NCBI GenBank assembly: GCA_009760855.2
Contig: WPIO01000007.1
Coordinates: forward strand, 5,885,001 to 5,895,000
Source of the DNA: Cristatella mucedo
Lineage: Eukaryota; Bryozoa; Phylactolaemata; Cristatellidae
Direction: 5' to 3'
Length of the DNA stretch: 10,000 nt
In this document: piece after piece, positions 1 to 9,674 of the stretch
Layout of the letters: every line of letters begins with the position of its first letter
Numbering within the stretch: the first letter of the stretch is position 1
Position numbers and translations under genes: made by a program
Notes under the pieces: generated by a model
Databases searched by the model: none
Told to the model about the DNA's origin: nothing
What the model saw: only the letters and a program-made list of their open reading frames with translations

Positions 1-564
1 GGGCGTCTCGTCTCGCCATAGGCTGGCAACTACAAGGTGCTTGCTGAGAGGAGCGCATTAAAGATTTTGCCGAGGAAGACTGTAGAGAAAACTTTTCGCA
101 GGGAAAATGAAAGATACTTTTCAGATAGGAGACATTAAGGAGATTTTCCAAAGAGAAATTCGAGCACGTTGATTATAGGGGCTATCGAAGTGTGTCCTCA
201 GAGGAGGCCTATCTGTCTTGCTTCTAGATGAAGCTTGACGTCACAACTTCCTGTCTGAGAGGCCGCCCTCAGCACTGCTTCTGGTATCAACTCAAAATTG
301 ACAGATTCATTTTTGTACAGACGGGATAAAAAGAGGCTTTCAGAGGTCCTTCTGATCCAGGATCACCAAAAGTGGGCCAAAACCCATCGCCCCTGTTTTC
401 AGAACAGGCTTTTCTTACTTTTGAATACTAGCTACCTTACATGTTTGTACACGGAGAGCAAACGGGCGAAACTGACTTGATGAAATTTGGAAAGAAGCTA
501 AAACGCACATTTTATTTTTCTCCAGAATTTTCTACGTTCGTGCGATTTTTCTCTTTCGTGGTTA

Positions 565-726
565 TGCGTGCTGACGCTGTGCATGCTATCATTAATCATA
601 CTACCTATCTATCATACTATATGCTATCTACTATGCATGTTGACATTCTGCATGTTACTACCATCCGTATTAAGCTTTTTTGGATTGTGCATGCTACCAT
701 AAAGGTCACGCTTCTTTTGAAGCATA
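565..726 (+). repeat. Degenerate 54-bp repeat carrying TGCATG
   Basis: TGCATG occurs at 580, 634, 649 and 688. The copies at 580, 634 and 688 are exactly 54 bp apart. The 20-25 bp after each are partly alike (TGCATGCTATCATT, TGCATGTTGACATT, TGCATGCTACCATA). Outside that core similarity is weak, so this may be a decayed tandem repeat in AT-rich DNA. Confidence 0.45.
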
Positions 727-1925
727 TCTCAAGTGCCAAGAGGAAGAAATTAAGTTGTCTGAGGTTACTATTCAAATATATCATTATTATTATTTGACGC
801 GAAGCTCCGCTTGAGGTTGCGGCGGCCACTAGTCCTAGAGGCCTGCTAATGAATATGCGTGTCTGTGCGGCGTTCCTTCTGTTACTTTAAGTGCTTCAGT
901 CCGGTTTCTTTTCGTTCTTTCAGTGCTTCAGTTCGCCGAGTCGATCTATTGGATGTATGGGGCCAAAGGCGCCTGGATTTATCCCATTACGGATCTGCTG
1001 GAACATTTACCTTTCCAAACCAGATGTGTAGACTGCTAAACGGAGGCATTCTACCGGTACCAATCACGCCAGGTGGCCTAAGAGCATTTATGTTCGGCTT
1101 TGTCGTGCAGCAAATGTAAAGTGCCTAAAAAGAGATTGAGTTCTCTGAGGGCGGTTTATCAAGTGCATTATTTATGTTATTATTAGTACTCGTTGCTTTA
1201 GTCAGGAACCTCAGCATAGTCATTCATATAAACGACTCTTTTCTCATAGGATTGAAAAAGTCCCTCTCTAAATATTTAGAAAACGCCAATTACTTCCGAT
1301 TACCAATTAACTTTATAAATAAGCACTACGAGCGCTGTGGGCGCCGCGGATCAATAATTGCTATTCTTCGCTTCCCCATAGGTCGTCTAAACGAGGAGAC
1401 CTCGTCCGTAGGCCACCCTTAGCCTGCTTGTTTAAATTAATTAAAGCTGCATTGATACTGTCCAGCTGTAGATGGAACAACGCCTCCAACATGAGCACGT
1501 CACTGGTTCGTGCTGAGCTGAGTGGTGCTTAGCTTAAACCAGCTAACCATAGATGCGTATAGAGGAGCTGGATGCTATCCACTTTGCCGGCTAGTAGGAC
1601 GGTCAGCCCAGAGGTGCATCCAAATGGACGCCTCCTTCATAAAGCAGCATTGTGGGGGTGAGCGGCACGGCAATAAGAGCCTGCACAATGAAAAACCAAC
1701 AGTAGCTAAAACTTCAAAGAAAAAACTTAAAATGGCTCGTAAGCGATAGCGATAGTAATAAGCAATCTGTGCAGTTCCCGAGGAAAATTAAATCCGTTTC
1801 TAGACACTTTACACATGCGATGTTGCGCGGTTTTGAGCCAACCCACTCTCTAACAAGGCGAAAACACCCAAGCACCACACACTTTCTCCGCCAGAGCACC
1901 GCTAAAGCTACCAAAAAATAATTCA

Positions 1926-2048
1926 TTTGTATAGCGCCCTAAGAGAACGTAATCTCTCTTCAGGCGCTTCAAATAACTGCCACGGGGCACCAGCTCACGA
2001 CCTCGGCAAGACCTTGGTCAGGGCAAGCCCCTTAACTACTGGGCCAAA
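1926..2048 (-). mobile_element. tRNA-derived SINE, subfamily II copy
   Basis: It reads from about 2048 down to 1926. The A box is well kept: TGGCCCAGTAG (complement of 2036-2046), followed by TTAAGGGGCTTG, very like the D-arm region of a Ser/Leu tRNA. The B box is decayed. The body differs from subfamily I and contains GAGATTACGTTCTCTTAG, followed by the shared tail GGCGCTATACAAA. It pairs with the copy at 9675-9783 through the body motif, and with the two subfamily I copies through the tail. Confidence 0.75.
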
Positions 2049-3240
2049 CCAGAGGGTTGCAAGGCTATACAGGCTAGGAAGAACACTAAGGACTACATCT
2101 GCGGAGCATGCGGGTAGGGATAGCTCTCGTCTATACCGAGGCTAATCTACGATGGTCTGGCTGAATCGCAGGATAGCAGCAGGGTGGTCTCATCTAGAAA
2201 GTGAGGCTAGTTGGAGGCGCTGATTCAAATCAGATGGGGTGGTGCTAACGTAGCTTAAGAAAGGCGAATCTGGAAGGTAAAAACTCTGCTGTTCTCAACT
2301 TGTTAAGCTTTGAGGACAGAAGAAAATGGTCGCCGCGACGTCAAAATCCCAATACCTTTCGCTCACGCCCAATCAAGGTCAAGGTTTAGCACCGTGCCAA
2401 AGTCCAGGCTGCAGCTCTGCTCGAAGCGTCTGCTTAGCGAGAAGCGAGCTCAGAAAACACTGTCGAGGCCGCTGCTGCTTGGTAAGTTGGATCTAGTCGA
2501 GAATATTGAGGCTGAAGACGGCAAGTTGTCGCACAGCGTTCTGTTCAATGGCAGCAGTGTCGCATAACCACTGCTGTACACTACGAATATGCACGCCGCG
2601 GTTCTGCAGCAGCAGCCGCCTAAGCGAGGATGTGAGGTGAGCCATCGACACTCTATATGCTATACAACGGGTGGTAGGCGCACCGGAACTGAAGGCGCTG
2701 CTTTCGAAGGATCTGAGAACTTGGATGTACACACAGCAAGGCGATTGGAGTCAGACGAACCGGTGGTACGACGAAATTCCTGGCAAGTGCGTATTTCAAA
2801 TGGGTAAGCCGAAGCAAGGAATAAGAATGAAGGAACCTCGATGCGAGCATCAATAGGTTGATGAGCAGGTTGACGGAGAGTAATTGTAGGTCTGCGAGAA
2901 GGACGGTGCAATGTGGCAGCTGCGACATTCGCGACTGATCACGCCTCGCTGCCGAGTTTAGCCCCTATCACATCCCATTTTATTGTACGGACGGTCTGGA
3001 AGTAGTCATTTTAGCTTTGGTAACCTAATGTAAGTTTGCCCGAATTTTTTAAATATTACAAAGCTCAATGTAAGCTGTGCTGTACTGTACTGTCAATGTA
3101 CTCAATGTTCGCTCGACTGTGGAGGCGATGTGAGCAACGGACGAAAGGCCCGTTTTGGACCACGGCACTCAAGTTCCGTGCTGAGGCTATAGAGATAAAT
3201 TTATTGTCCAATCCCATTTGAGGCTTTCCAGTCTATGAGT

Positions 3241-3255
3241 GACACAATTTGTGTC
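3241..3255. repeat. Perfect 15-bp palindrome
   Basis: GACACAATTTGTGTC: two 7-bp arms around a central T. It is a dyad of the kind bound by dimeric regulators, but nothing else shows a function here. Confidence 0.8.
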
Positions 3256-3305
3256 CACAGATATTACATTATTTCCATTGTGTAATTCAATTTGTGAAAG
3301 TTGGT

Positions 3306-3376
3306 TGCCATCCAAGTGCCAGTGTCAGCAACACACACTGTTAGGAAGCTGAGAGAGTTTGAGATTCTGGATGGCA
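3306..3376. repeat. Nested inverted repeat
   Basis: TGCCATCCA at 3306-3314 pairs perfectly with TGGATGGCA at 3368-3376. Inside, CAGTGT pairs with ACACTG across nine bases. The spacing permits a hairpin with a branched interior. I do not recognise it as a known RNA. Confidence 0.5.
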
Positions 3377-3663
3377 GGAATGAACCAAAAGCATAGGTAT
3401 AGCTTCGTGCTATTTCCATTAGAATAGATGGGTAGATTTTGCTTAGGGTCCCGTACCTCCTATTCTGACTGTTTACTTAAGGGCGCCACCAGTTGCTCGT
3501 GTTCTCATGCTACGTGTGGTTCCATGGTTTCTAGGAGCCTCACTCGGGGCAAAGGTGGCGGGTTACATAGAGCGAGCGAGAAGGCTAAGGCCTAAGACCA
3601 GCTAAGACCGCTAAGGTGCCGCCTGTCGATGCAGGAAGCGGCTTCCGGCTTTTCGAGCCAGAG

Positions 3664-3693
3664 GTCGCACGAGCCGTTGTGTCGCACGAGCCG
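3664..3693 (+). repeat. 13-bp direct repeat near the exon 2 donor
   Basis: GTCGCACGAGCCG occurs at 3664-3676 and 3681-3693, a 17-bp period. It lies about 40-70 nt inside the intron that follows the GAR exon at 3733. Confidence 0.9.
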
Positions 3694-3732
3694 AGTCAGA
3701 TTCTCGACGATAGCGAGCGAGCCTTTGCTTAC

Positions 3733-3823
3733 CTTTACAACGGCACGGATCGTGCTTGTCCAGGTACCGCTCAAGCGTGTCCCATCCACCGCCTACGCGT
3801 ATCATCACATGGCTTCTTAGGAC
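3733..3823 (-). CDS. GAS2L: GAS2-like protein, exon encoding second half of GAR domain
   Basis: This internal exon is 91 nt: 30 codons plus one base, so the next intron is phase 1. It encodes [14 protein letters not shown], then [16 protein letters not shown]. The V-M-x-R-V-G-G-G-W core is the most conserved part of the Gas2 domain. The W-D-T-L[12 protein letters not shown] ending is typical of GAS2L1/GAS2L2 and pigs; spectraplakins (MACF1, Shot) instead have an E-A-L-D-E-F-L type sequence ending C-R-A. Splice signals on the minus strand are strong: a CTAAC branch-point match (3848-3844) lies 22 nt before the exon, the acceptor is TTTTACTGCAG, and the donor is AAAG followed by GTAAGC. The preceding half-domain is 5.25 kb away at 9182-9075. 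The reading frame also runs open into both introns, but homology stops at the predicted splice sites. Following exons should encode a variable Ser/Pro/Arg-rich tail, often with EB1-binding motifs, which I could not find. Confidence 0.95.
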
Positions 3824-4596
3824 CTGCAGTAAAATCACCGAACGTTAGGCCGAGGAGTTGTTTCGAAACTTCCTGCAAGCTGATAGGGTGCGCCTATCGC
3901 TTCTGTCTCGGCAATAGGTAGCTATCGCGGGTGAGGCAAAAGATACGCAATACATGGCTGCACTCGAACGAGCATATTAAAGCCGAAGAATTCCCTTGCA
4001 TGGCCATTTGAGATCATATACAGGTAAAGGTAAGTACTTATTGCACGAATTGTAAGAGGTGTGTGTTTGGCTGCACACAATGTTAAGGTGCATCAGTTGG
4101 TTACGGGGTGATTGTATAGACGGAAATTACAGGCGTTTCGAGCGCATTTCATTAAGCCTGCCAGTTCAAAGTTGGACACAAGTGAAGACCAACAAACAGC
4201 CAGTTGAGCACTGGGAAGCCCTCGACAGAGCTTTGCTATAATGTCCTGCAACGTCCTCGAGCAGTATAGCACTTGAGCGGGCAGCTCAACTGCTGAGGCT
4301 CGAGGTATTTGCCACCGTGCCAGTCCCAACCCCTTTCCCAGTCCCATTCCCCTTTTCATCTTTTCCCATCTCTCCCCGCTATGCATCTCTCGCACGCCTC
4401 TCTTCCAACTGACCTAACCTCCCCACTTTAACCTGTCTTCTCGGTCCCTCTCTCGTATCATTCTTCTCTCGTCGCTCTCTGCTTATCTCTCACAAGCCTC
4501 CCTTACCTCTCTCGTTCTACTCCTCTCACTTTGTACGAACCCTTTCTCCTTTCAGTGTCTACTCCCTGCCTCCCAACCCCTTTTCCTGTTCTCTCT

Positions 4597-4612
4597 CACT
4601 CACTCACTCACT
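4597..4612 (+). repeat. (CACT)4 tetranucleotide repeat
   Basis: Four perfect CACT units immediately upstream of the CT microsatellite, forming part of a compound microsatellite. Confidence 0.9.
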
Positions 4613-4618
4613 GTCTTC

Positions 4619-4773
<155 letters not shown>

Positions 4774-5662
4774 GTGTCTCTCTCGCACTGTGTCTGTCTG
4801 TCTGTCTGTCTCTCTCACTCTCCCCTCGAACTTGCCTCTGACGTCATGATGCTTTGCTTCTCTGGTTATTGCATCCGCTTGTGACTAGGCACCCGGTGAG
4901 TCAGCAGCCCAAGCAGGTGGGCTTTGGGCGAGGGAGATGACGCACGAGTTGATACACCGGCGGCTGTAATGGTAGCCTCCGAGTGCGTGGCAGCCGCCCT
5001 CGGAGGCTTCTGCTTCGCTACTTTTATTGATGCAAGGATTTGTCGCTTCAGCAGAGTTCAGGTAGGGCTCTTGACGAAGGACGCTTCGACTAGCTCTCGA
5101 ACCACGTAAGCAGGCGACGCCGTCAGACATGTCGGTCCGGCGGTTGGTTTTACCTAGCAGGTGACCCTGAGAGAGCTGCGCCCATAGCCGGAGGGGGTGG
5201 AGGGCTGTATCCACGTGCCAACCACGGTGCTCGGGCGCGGCCGGAAACGCCTCGGCCCCTGTTGTACGTTCCTTCCGCACGGCTTGCAACCCGATACTCG
5301 CATCCCCGCTCGATCGTGAATCAGGCGATTGTGTGGAATTCACTCGCTCCGCCGCCGCGGCCTAGAAGATTATAGGCCCACCGCCGTCGGTCGGTCGAAG
5401 CAAGCGGTAATAAACGCGTGCACTTTAAGCTAATTGCTCCAGTCCTCCCGCCGGCCGGGGCATCGACCGGGGCTCCTTCGCTCGTTGTTGCCAGCCTGCC
5501 TGGTGTTCGCAGGCCAGAGCTCTCCCAATTGCGTGCAATCGAAGTTCTCGCGTCCGACCTCACTCGAGGAATGATACCGCGGACAGTAGCGTTATCAAGC
5601 ACCATTAAGAGACCCGAGTTCGTTCGTTGAGCAGGCGAGGCTCTCAGCAGCAGGTTGGCGAG

Positions 5663-5678
5663 CCCCCCCCCCTCCCCC
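5663..5678 (+). repeat. Poly-C run
   Basis: Ten C, one T, then five C, in a GC-rich part of the large intron. Confidence 0.95.
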
Positions 5679-5848
5679 AGGCTCCAGCTGGACCCGCGAG
5701 TCAGTCGGCACCCAGCGAGTGGCGACAGTGGAGTTTCTGGAAAGATCTCGGTCGCTGACTTGGGCGCAGTCGAGGCGACTAAGCTTGTCCCGATAAATTT
5801 GGCTGCTGCCGAGCTTGCTTGCTAGGTTCAGTGAATAGTGTAATACCG

Positions 5849-5993
5849 CTTATACGACAGAAGAGCCTTAAAGATTATAAACGCCCGCTCGTAGCGGCAA
5901 CAAGGGATCGCCCACCGCAGGATCCGAACCCATGATCTAGGTCGGGACCATGGTCGTTAAGAGCAACCGCCTTACCTAGTGGGCCGCCACTTA
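5849..5993 (-). mobile_element. tRNA-derived SINE, subfamily I copy
   Basis: Second copy of the element at 9796-9936. The head keeps an A-box-like GGCCCACTAGGTAAGGC, of the form seen in class II (Leu/Ser type) tRNAs. The anticodon arm is perfect: five pairs (one a T-G) closing a seven-base loop CTCTTAA at 5968-5952. The B box GGTTCGGATCC (complement of 5920-5930) has one change from consensus. The tail is GGCTCTTCTGTCGTATAAG. It sits in sense orientation inside the large GAS2L intron. A functional tRNA is ruled out because no acceptor stem closes and the body and tail continue past the T arm. Confidence 0.85.
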
Positions 5994-6352
5994 ATGGCGA
6001 CCCGACCCGATTCTGCTCCACCCACTGCTCCGTTTTCATCGTGGGATTAATACGGCTTTCCATTGTGCAGTTCTGCACGTGTACTAATACGCTCAGCGGT
6101 TTGAGCGCCGAATGATTGGCACGCAGCGGTGTCGCCCGAGGCGGTGCACCGCCCTAGAGATCGAGCGCCTAGGTACGGCAGCGAAATCGGACACACACAA
6201 TAATTCGGCCGCCCAAAGCTTGCAAGCCCGCTTGCGTTCAGGTCAGCGAACAAGAATCTACCCCCTGCCTGCAGTCGGCAACCGAGGCAGCGGCTCATTC
6301 AAATTACGTTGCTGAATTCGAGTGACGGGACAAGCGTGTGATTAGTGGCAAG

Positions 6353-6378
6353 TGCTTTGCCGCTGTGCTTTGCCGCTG
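6353..6378 (+). repeat. 13-bp tandem duplication
   Basis: TGCTTTGCCGCTG occurs twice, head to tail, at 6353-6365 and 6366-6378, with no mismatch. Confidence 0.9.
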
Positions 6379-6821
6379 CACTAGTTGAATGGAGCCGGCC
6401 CGGTGGCGGCGGCCGGCGCCCGGATGGCTTCTAATCTCGTGCCAATCGAATGCATCCGAGCGAGAGGCCGGTGCAGGCTGCTCGCGGGAATTCGAACGAA
6501 AGCGACAGCGAGCGGTTCGCAGTGCTCGCGAGAGAGATAGCAGCCGAGGGAGAGCTGGCACAAAGGGTCGCAAAGAACGCGGCCGGAGCGATGCTCGGCG
6601 CGCACAGAGGACAGCTGGAGTATGCACGGCTTATCACCCTCCCGGTTGCCGACCCTGTAGTGTGGTCGCTCTGCAGCGTAGGCGCCCTGTGGATGGGGTG
6701 GCTTCGGCTGGGGAGGGGGAGACGGCATCGGTCAAGTGCCGCTCTTGTGACTAGCTCTCGGCAGGCATGGAAAGTGGGAAGCATCGCGAGAGGACAGTCA
6801 GACCCGGCTTTAGGCGCCTCA

Positions 6822-6929
6822 CTCAGCTAGCGCACCTGAGGCTCCACTCTCAGCTAACGTGCCTGAGGCTTCGATCTCAGTTAGCGCGACGGACGCTTCG
6901 CCCTCAGCTAGAGCGGCTGACGCTGAGAG
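6822..6929 (+). repeat. 27-bp tandem repeat, four copies
   Basis: Four diverged 27-bp units start with CTCAGCTAG or a close variant at 6822, 6849, 6876 and 6903. The period is a multiple of three, so every frame reads as a nine-residue repeat. The plus frame open from 6814 to 7110 gives units such as APEAPLSAN and VPEASISVS. A minus frame gives LTEIEASGT and LAESGASGA. No start, homology or splice evidence favours either, so I call it a repeat, not a gene. Confidence 0.85.
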
Positions 6930-6983
6930 CCCGCGAGAGGGTTCGACGCATGGCCTTCAGCTTGCAGCGCCGCAGCGGTCGTC

Positions 6984-7009
6984 TCGGCCGACAAAGTCGG
7001 CCGACAAGT
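6984..7009 (+). repeat. 13-bp tandem duplication
   Basis: TCGGCCGACAAAG at 6984-6996 is followed by TCGGCCGACAAGT at 6997-7009, and then by a related GCGGCCGCAAG. Confidence 0.85.
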
Positions 7010-7092
7010 GCGGCCGCAAGCAACAAATACGGCCGAGGCGACACGGCGAAAAATGCTGCGCTTCTATGCAAGCGCGAACCGCTAGGACTGCG

Positions 7093-7159
7093 CAGCGAAA
7101 CCATCGCTGAGGTACTCGTGCTCAAGCGTGCTCTAAAGAGCATCGCTGCTATGGTTTCG
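7093..7159. repeat. Cluster of short inverted repeats
   Basis: Three overlapping elements: CAGCGA/TCGCTG (7093-7109, five-base loop), TGCTCT/AGAGCA (7129-7142, two-base loop) and an outer 9-bp pair CGAAACCAT/ATGGTTTCG (7096-7104 and 7151-7159). The first and last are alternatives, not simultaneous. Confidence 0.55.
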
Positions 7160-7740
7160 GCATTGGTTCGCGGGCGAAAGAGCGCAGGCACTGGGACTCA
7201 GGAACTGGGCCTCCAGGTGCGGCTCTACCACGTGTCCTGTTCAACTGTTCTTCCATAGCTAGCTAGCCCCTCAAGGCAGCCTGCATTTCCGTCCGATGAT
7301 ACCGCCTGAGTGAGCTCAGGATGATCCAATGGAAACAGGGCCACAGGGCGACGAGTGAGGGATGGCACTCTGTGCAATGAGCGGGAGCTGGGTAAATGCG
7401 AAGTGCGTGAGCCAACGAGGCACGCGAGTCTTGGGAGGACTCGTTGCAGTGGATTTCGCCGGAATGAGCCGCTCGAGGCGACCCGAAAGTGGTGGCAATC
7501 TTCTGAAGAAAGCGGCTGCAGGTGGTTGCAAAGGAAGCTGATCAAAGAAACAGGTGCTGACTGGCTCAGGGCGCCGGGCTGGAACCTGAGAGGCTGCGCT
7601 CGGCACGCGCGGCTCGAGTCGCAAGGCAAACAGCGAACGCAATAACACAGCTGGGCCATAAAGAACGCGTCCAGAGTAGTAGGACCACTCCAAAGAGGCA
7701 GCTCTAGCATTGCTTTAAGCTGTGCCTGAATGCTGAGTAC

Positions 7741-7968
<228 letters not shown>

Positions 7969-8606
7969 CGTCTGCATGGGTAAGCTGCGTAGTAACAGTA
8001 TTTGCATCCATAGGCGTCCCACAAATATAAAAATTATTAAATTGTGCCCACGCATTTTTCACCTCTGGAGCAGTTAACCTTGGCTCCATCTATAAGTGCT
8101 CCGTTTGACTTACGGTTCCAAAGCCGAGCGGCAGCGGGCCGAGCGACTGTAGGCCATCCACAGGCCGACCAGTGCCCGAGAGAGCATGAGCATACAGCGT
8201 CCGGTCCGCTGTGTTAAACGCAAGACTCGATTCCGATCGATCGACTAATGAAAGAGCTGCTGGCCGAAGCTCGCCTCGTTAGCCAGAGTGGGTGGGTTGT
8301 TTTTAATTACCGTCATCGAATCATCATCTCGTCCTCTTCCTTAAGGTTCTAGAACTACACTTGGGTCACAGAAGCCAAGAGGCAGGCTGATGCTGCTGCT
8401 GCTACCGGGCTGCCGGTCGCGTCTCGGCGTTGGCTAATCGGTTGACCCAGTCGCGAATGCATAGGCAAGCGTACAGTAACCGCTACGGGAGAAGCTCATC
8501 GAAACTGCTAGAAGAGAATCGTTTGGAGATATTCCATTGCCGGGAGATGACTGAGCAAGCGCCTCTAAGCCCCCCAAGCGACCGACGACGGCGGCGGCGG
8601 AGTCGG

Positions 8607-8644
8607 GATTTTCATCGGGGAGCGCGATTTTCGTCGGGGAGCAG
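8607..8644 (+). repeat. 19-bp tandem duplication
   Basis: GATTTTCATCGGGGAGCGC at 8607-8625 is repeated at 8626-8644 with 16 of 19 bases identical. It lies next to a short GGC/CGA-rich run (8581-8600). Confidence 0.85.
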
Positions 8645-9074
8645 AATTATCAACTGGCGTTGAGACCCGAAAGAGTTTTACGCATGCGGGGCTAGACCGG
8701 CAATTAATGCAAAATTACATCGCGAAATTGTGCCGGCGTTTAATGGTCATGAACTTGGCCGTTGCTCGTCGAGTGGAGGAATTGACACGCAGTTTCGTCG
8801 TTGGTGAAGGTCGGGGACGGACATAGGAATAGGGGGCGGCCTAGGTCACACTGCCCCACTAAAGATGGCAGGGTGGGGGGAAATGCTTCTCTGCCACCAA
8901 CGACCTTCTCCGCCAGTGAGCGACAATAATCGCGACACGTGCGGCAGCGCCTGCAGGGCGCCTGCTGAGCGCCGGCGGCGGCGAGAGCTTGCCTAGCGGG
9001 TCCGCGAGATCGCCGCCCGCCCGCCCCCCTCTGCAGCAGTAGCAGGACGACACGGTATTGTGGACTCAACTTAC

Positions 9075-9182
9075 CCGAACGAAGACGGTGGTCTGGTTAT
9101 CGCCGAACTTGTACTTGCCGGGTGCTATCTGGATGAGAGGGAACTGCGACGGACACGTGCACCTGCTCAGAGAGCTCCGAAC
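9075..9182 (-). CDS. GAS2L: GAS2-like protein, exon encoding first half of GAR domain
   Basis: This internal exon is 108 nt, exactly 36 codons, in phase 0 at both ends. It encodes the N-terminal half of the GAR (Gas2) domain: VRSSLSRC, then CTCPSQFPLI, then APGKYKFGD, ending VFVR. The paired cysteines of C-T-C-P, the G-K-Y-x-x-G-D turn and the FVR strand are hallmarks of the family; the equivalent region of vertebrate GAS2L1 reads almost the same. The acceptor on the minus strand is TTGCTTTGCAG before GTT. The donor is CGG followed by GTAAGT. Joining to the exon at 3823 continues VFVR into VLRSHV without gap or frame change. Known role: GAR domains bind microtubules, while an N-terminal CH domain (not in this window) binds actin, so the protein links the two filament systems. 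No frameshift or stop is present. A spectraplakin is less likely because the second exon has the GAS2L-type ending. No start codon is expected here. Confidence 0.93.
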
Positions 9183-9674
9183 CTGCAAAGCAACCGCATG
9201 ACGGCGTCAATAGCAGTTTTCTCGAACGCCACTCAAAATGACGATGTGCTTAGCGTTCATCTTATGGCCATACCAAGTGTGCTCGATTATTACTTGAGGA
9301 TGATTTATGGGGCCACAAAATAAATGAAGGCGGATGGCATCTATGCCGAGTAGGCGCCCGACCGATTGAGAAGGTTCAAAACAAGGTCAGCCGAGTTAGA
9401 GAAGGGAATCGTGGGCTTTGCGGCTCAGCCTCCAAGCGCCGTCGCTCGAATCCCGCAGGATGGCGCTCGCATCCAGCTGCACAGGGCGCATAGCTCGCCG
9501 AGAAGTGAGCTTTTTCATGCCGCGGGTGGCAGCAGAAGCTGCCACCGTTCTGTGCCGCTGTATCGCAGAGGTGACTCGGCACCCTCTGACCCGGTGGACC
9601 ACGAGCACTATGCCAGGGTGTGCCAGTAACGTATAAGCACAAAAGTATTTGCCATTAATCCATTTTTACAAGGT

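Larger units (their letters stand above)
1..3732 (-). other. Intron downstream of second GAR exon (partial or whole)
   Basis: It starts with GTAAGC at 3732 and is phase 1. I checked likely acceptors on the minus strand for an exon open in the required phase. Nearly all reach a stop within a few codons, and none encodes recognisable GAS2L sequence. The stretches 1-560, 730-1925 and 2049-3240 contain only short frames that match no family I know. 480-800 and 1110-1340 are AT-rich; 2300-2960 is near 50% GC. The gene therefore probably continues beyond position 1. Confidence 0.6.
6380..7640. other. CpG-rich block inside the intron
   Basis: CpG density is high and not depleted: 6481-6540 has 10 CpG, 6961-7020 has 10 and 7021-7080 has 8, above expectation for their base composition. 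The block includes the 27-bp repeat and several short direct repeats. It could be an unmethylated regulatory region or internal promoter, or simply a GC-rich island. Open frames of 95-163 codons on both strands here match nothing I recognise and are expected where GC is high. Confidence 0.5.

Noticed and set aside
1020-1046. 25-nt microexon on the minus strand in the correct phase for GAS2L
   Set aside because: Acceptor and donor are weak, and the eight residues have no homology; such short matches are expected by chance.
2210-2245. GATTCAAATC as another tRNA-like B box
   Set aside because: It is better explained as a small palindrome (CTGATT/AATCAG); no A box or SINE body is nearby.
3340-3355. 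Good-looking minus-strand acceptor (CTCAAACTCTCTCAG)
   Set aside because: In the phase required after the GAR exon it reaches a stop after two codons.
3611-3838. 75-codon minus frame as a complete small protein
   Set aside because: Only its middle (3823-3733) has GAR homology. The ends read through a clear acceptor and donor, so it is an exon with intron read-through.
3616-3921. 101-codon plus frame
   Set aside because: It is the antisense shadow of the GAR exon and its intron flanks.
6767-7258. 163-codon plus-strand frame rich in Arg and Leu
   Set aside because: It lies in GC-rich DNA where several frames are open on both strands, has tandem-repeat content and no recognisable domain.
9060-9323. 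87-codon plus frame ending in AATAAA-like sequence
   Set aside because: It is antisense to the first GAR exon; the AATAAA overlap with its stop codon is coincidental.
9443-9460. B-box-like CGCTCGAATCCC on the plus strand
   Set aside because: No A box at the right distance and no shared body or tail with the other SINE copies.
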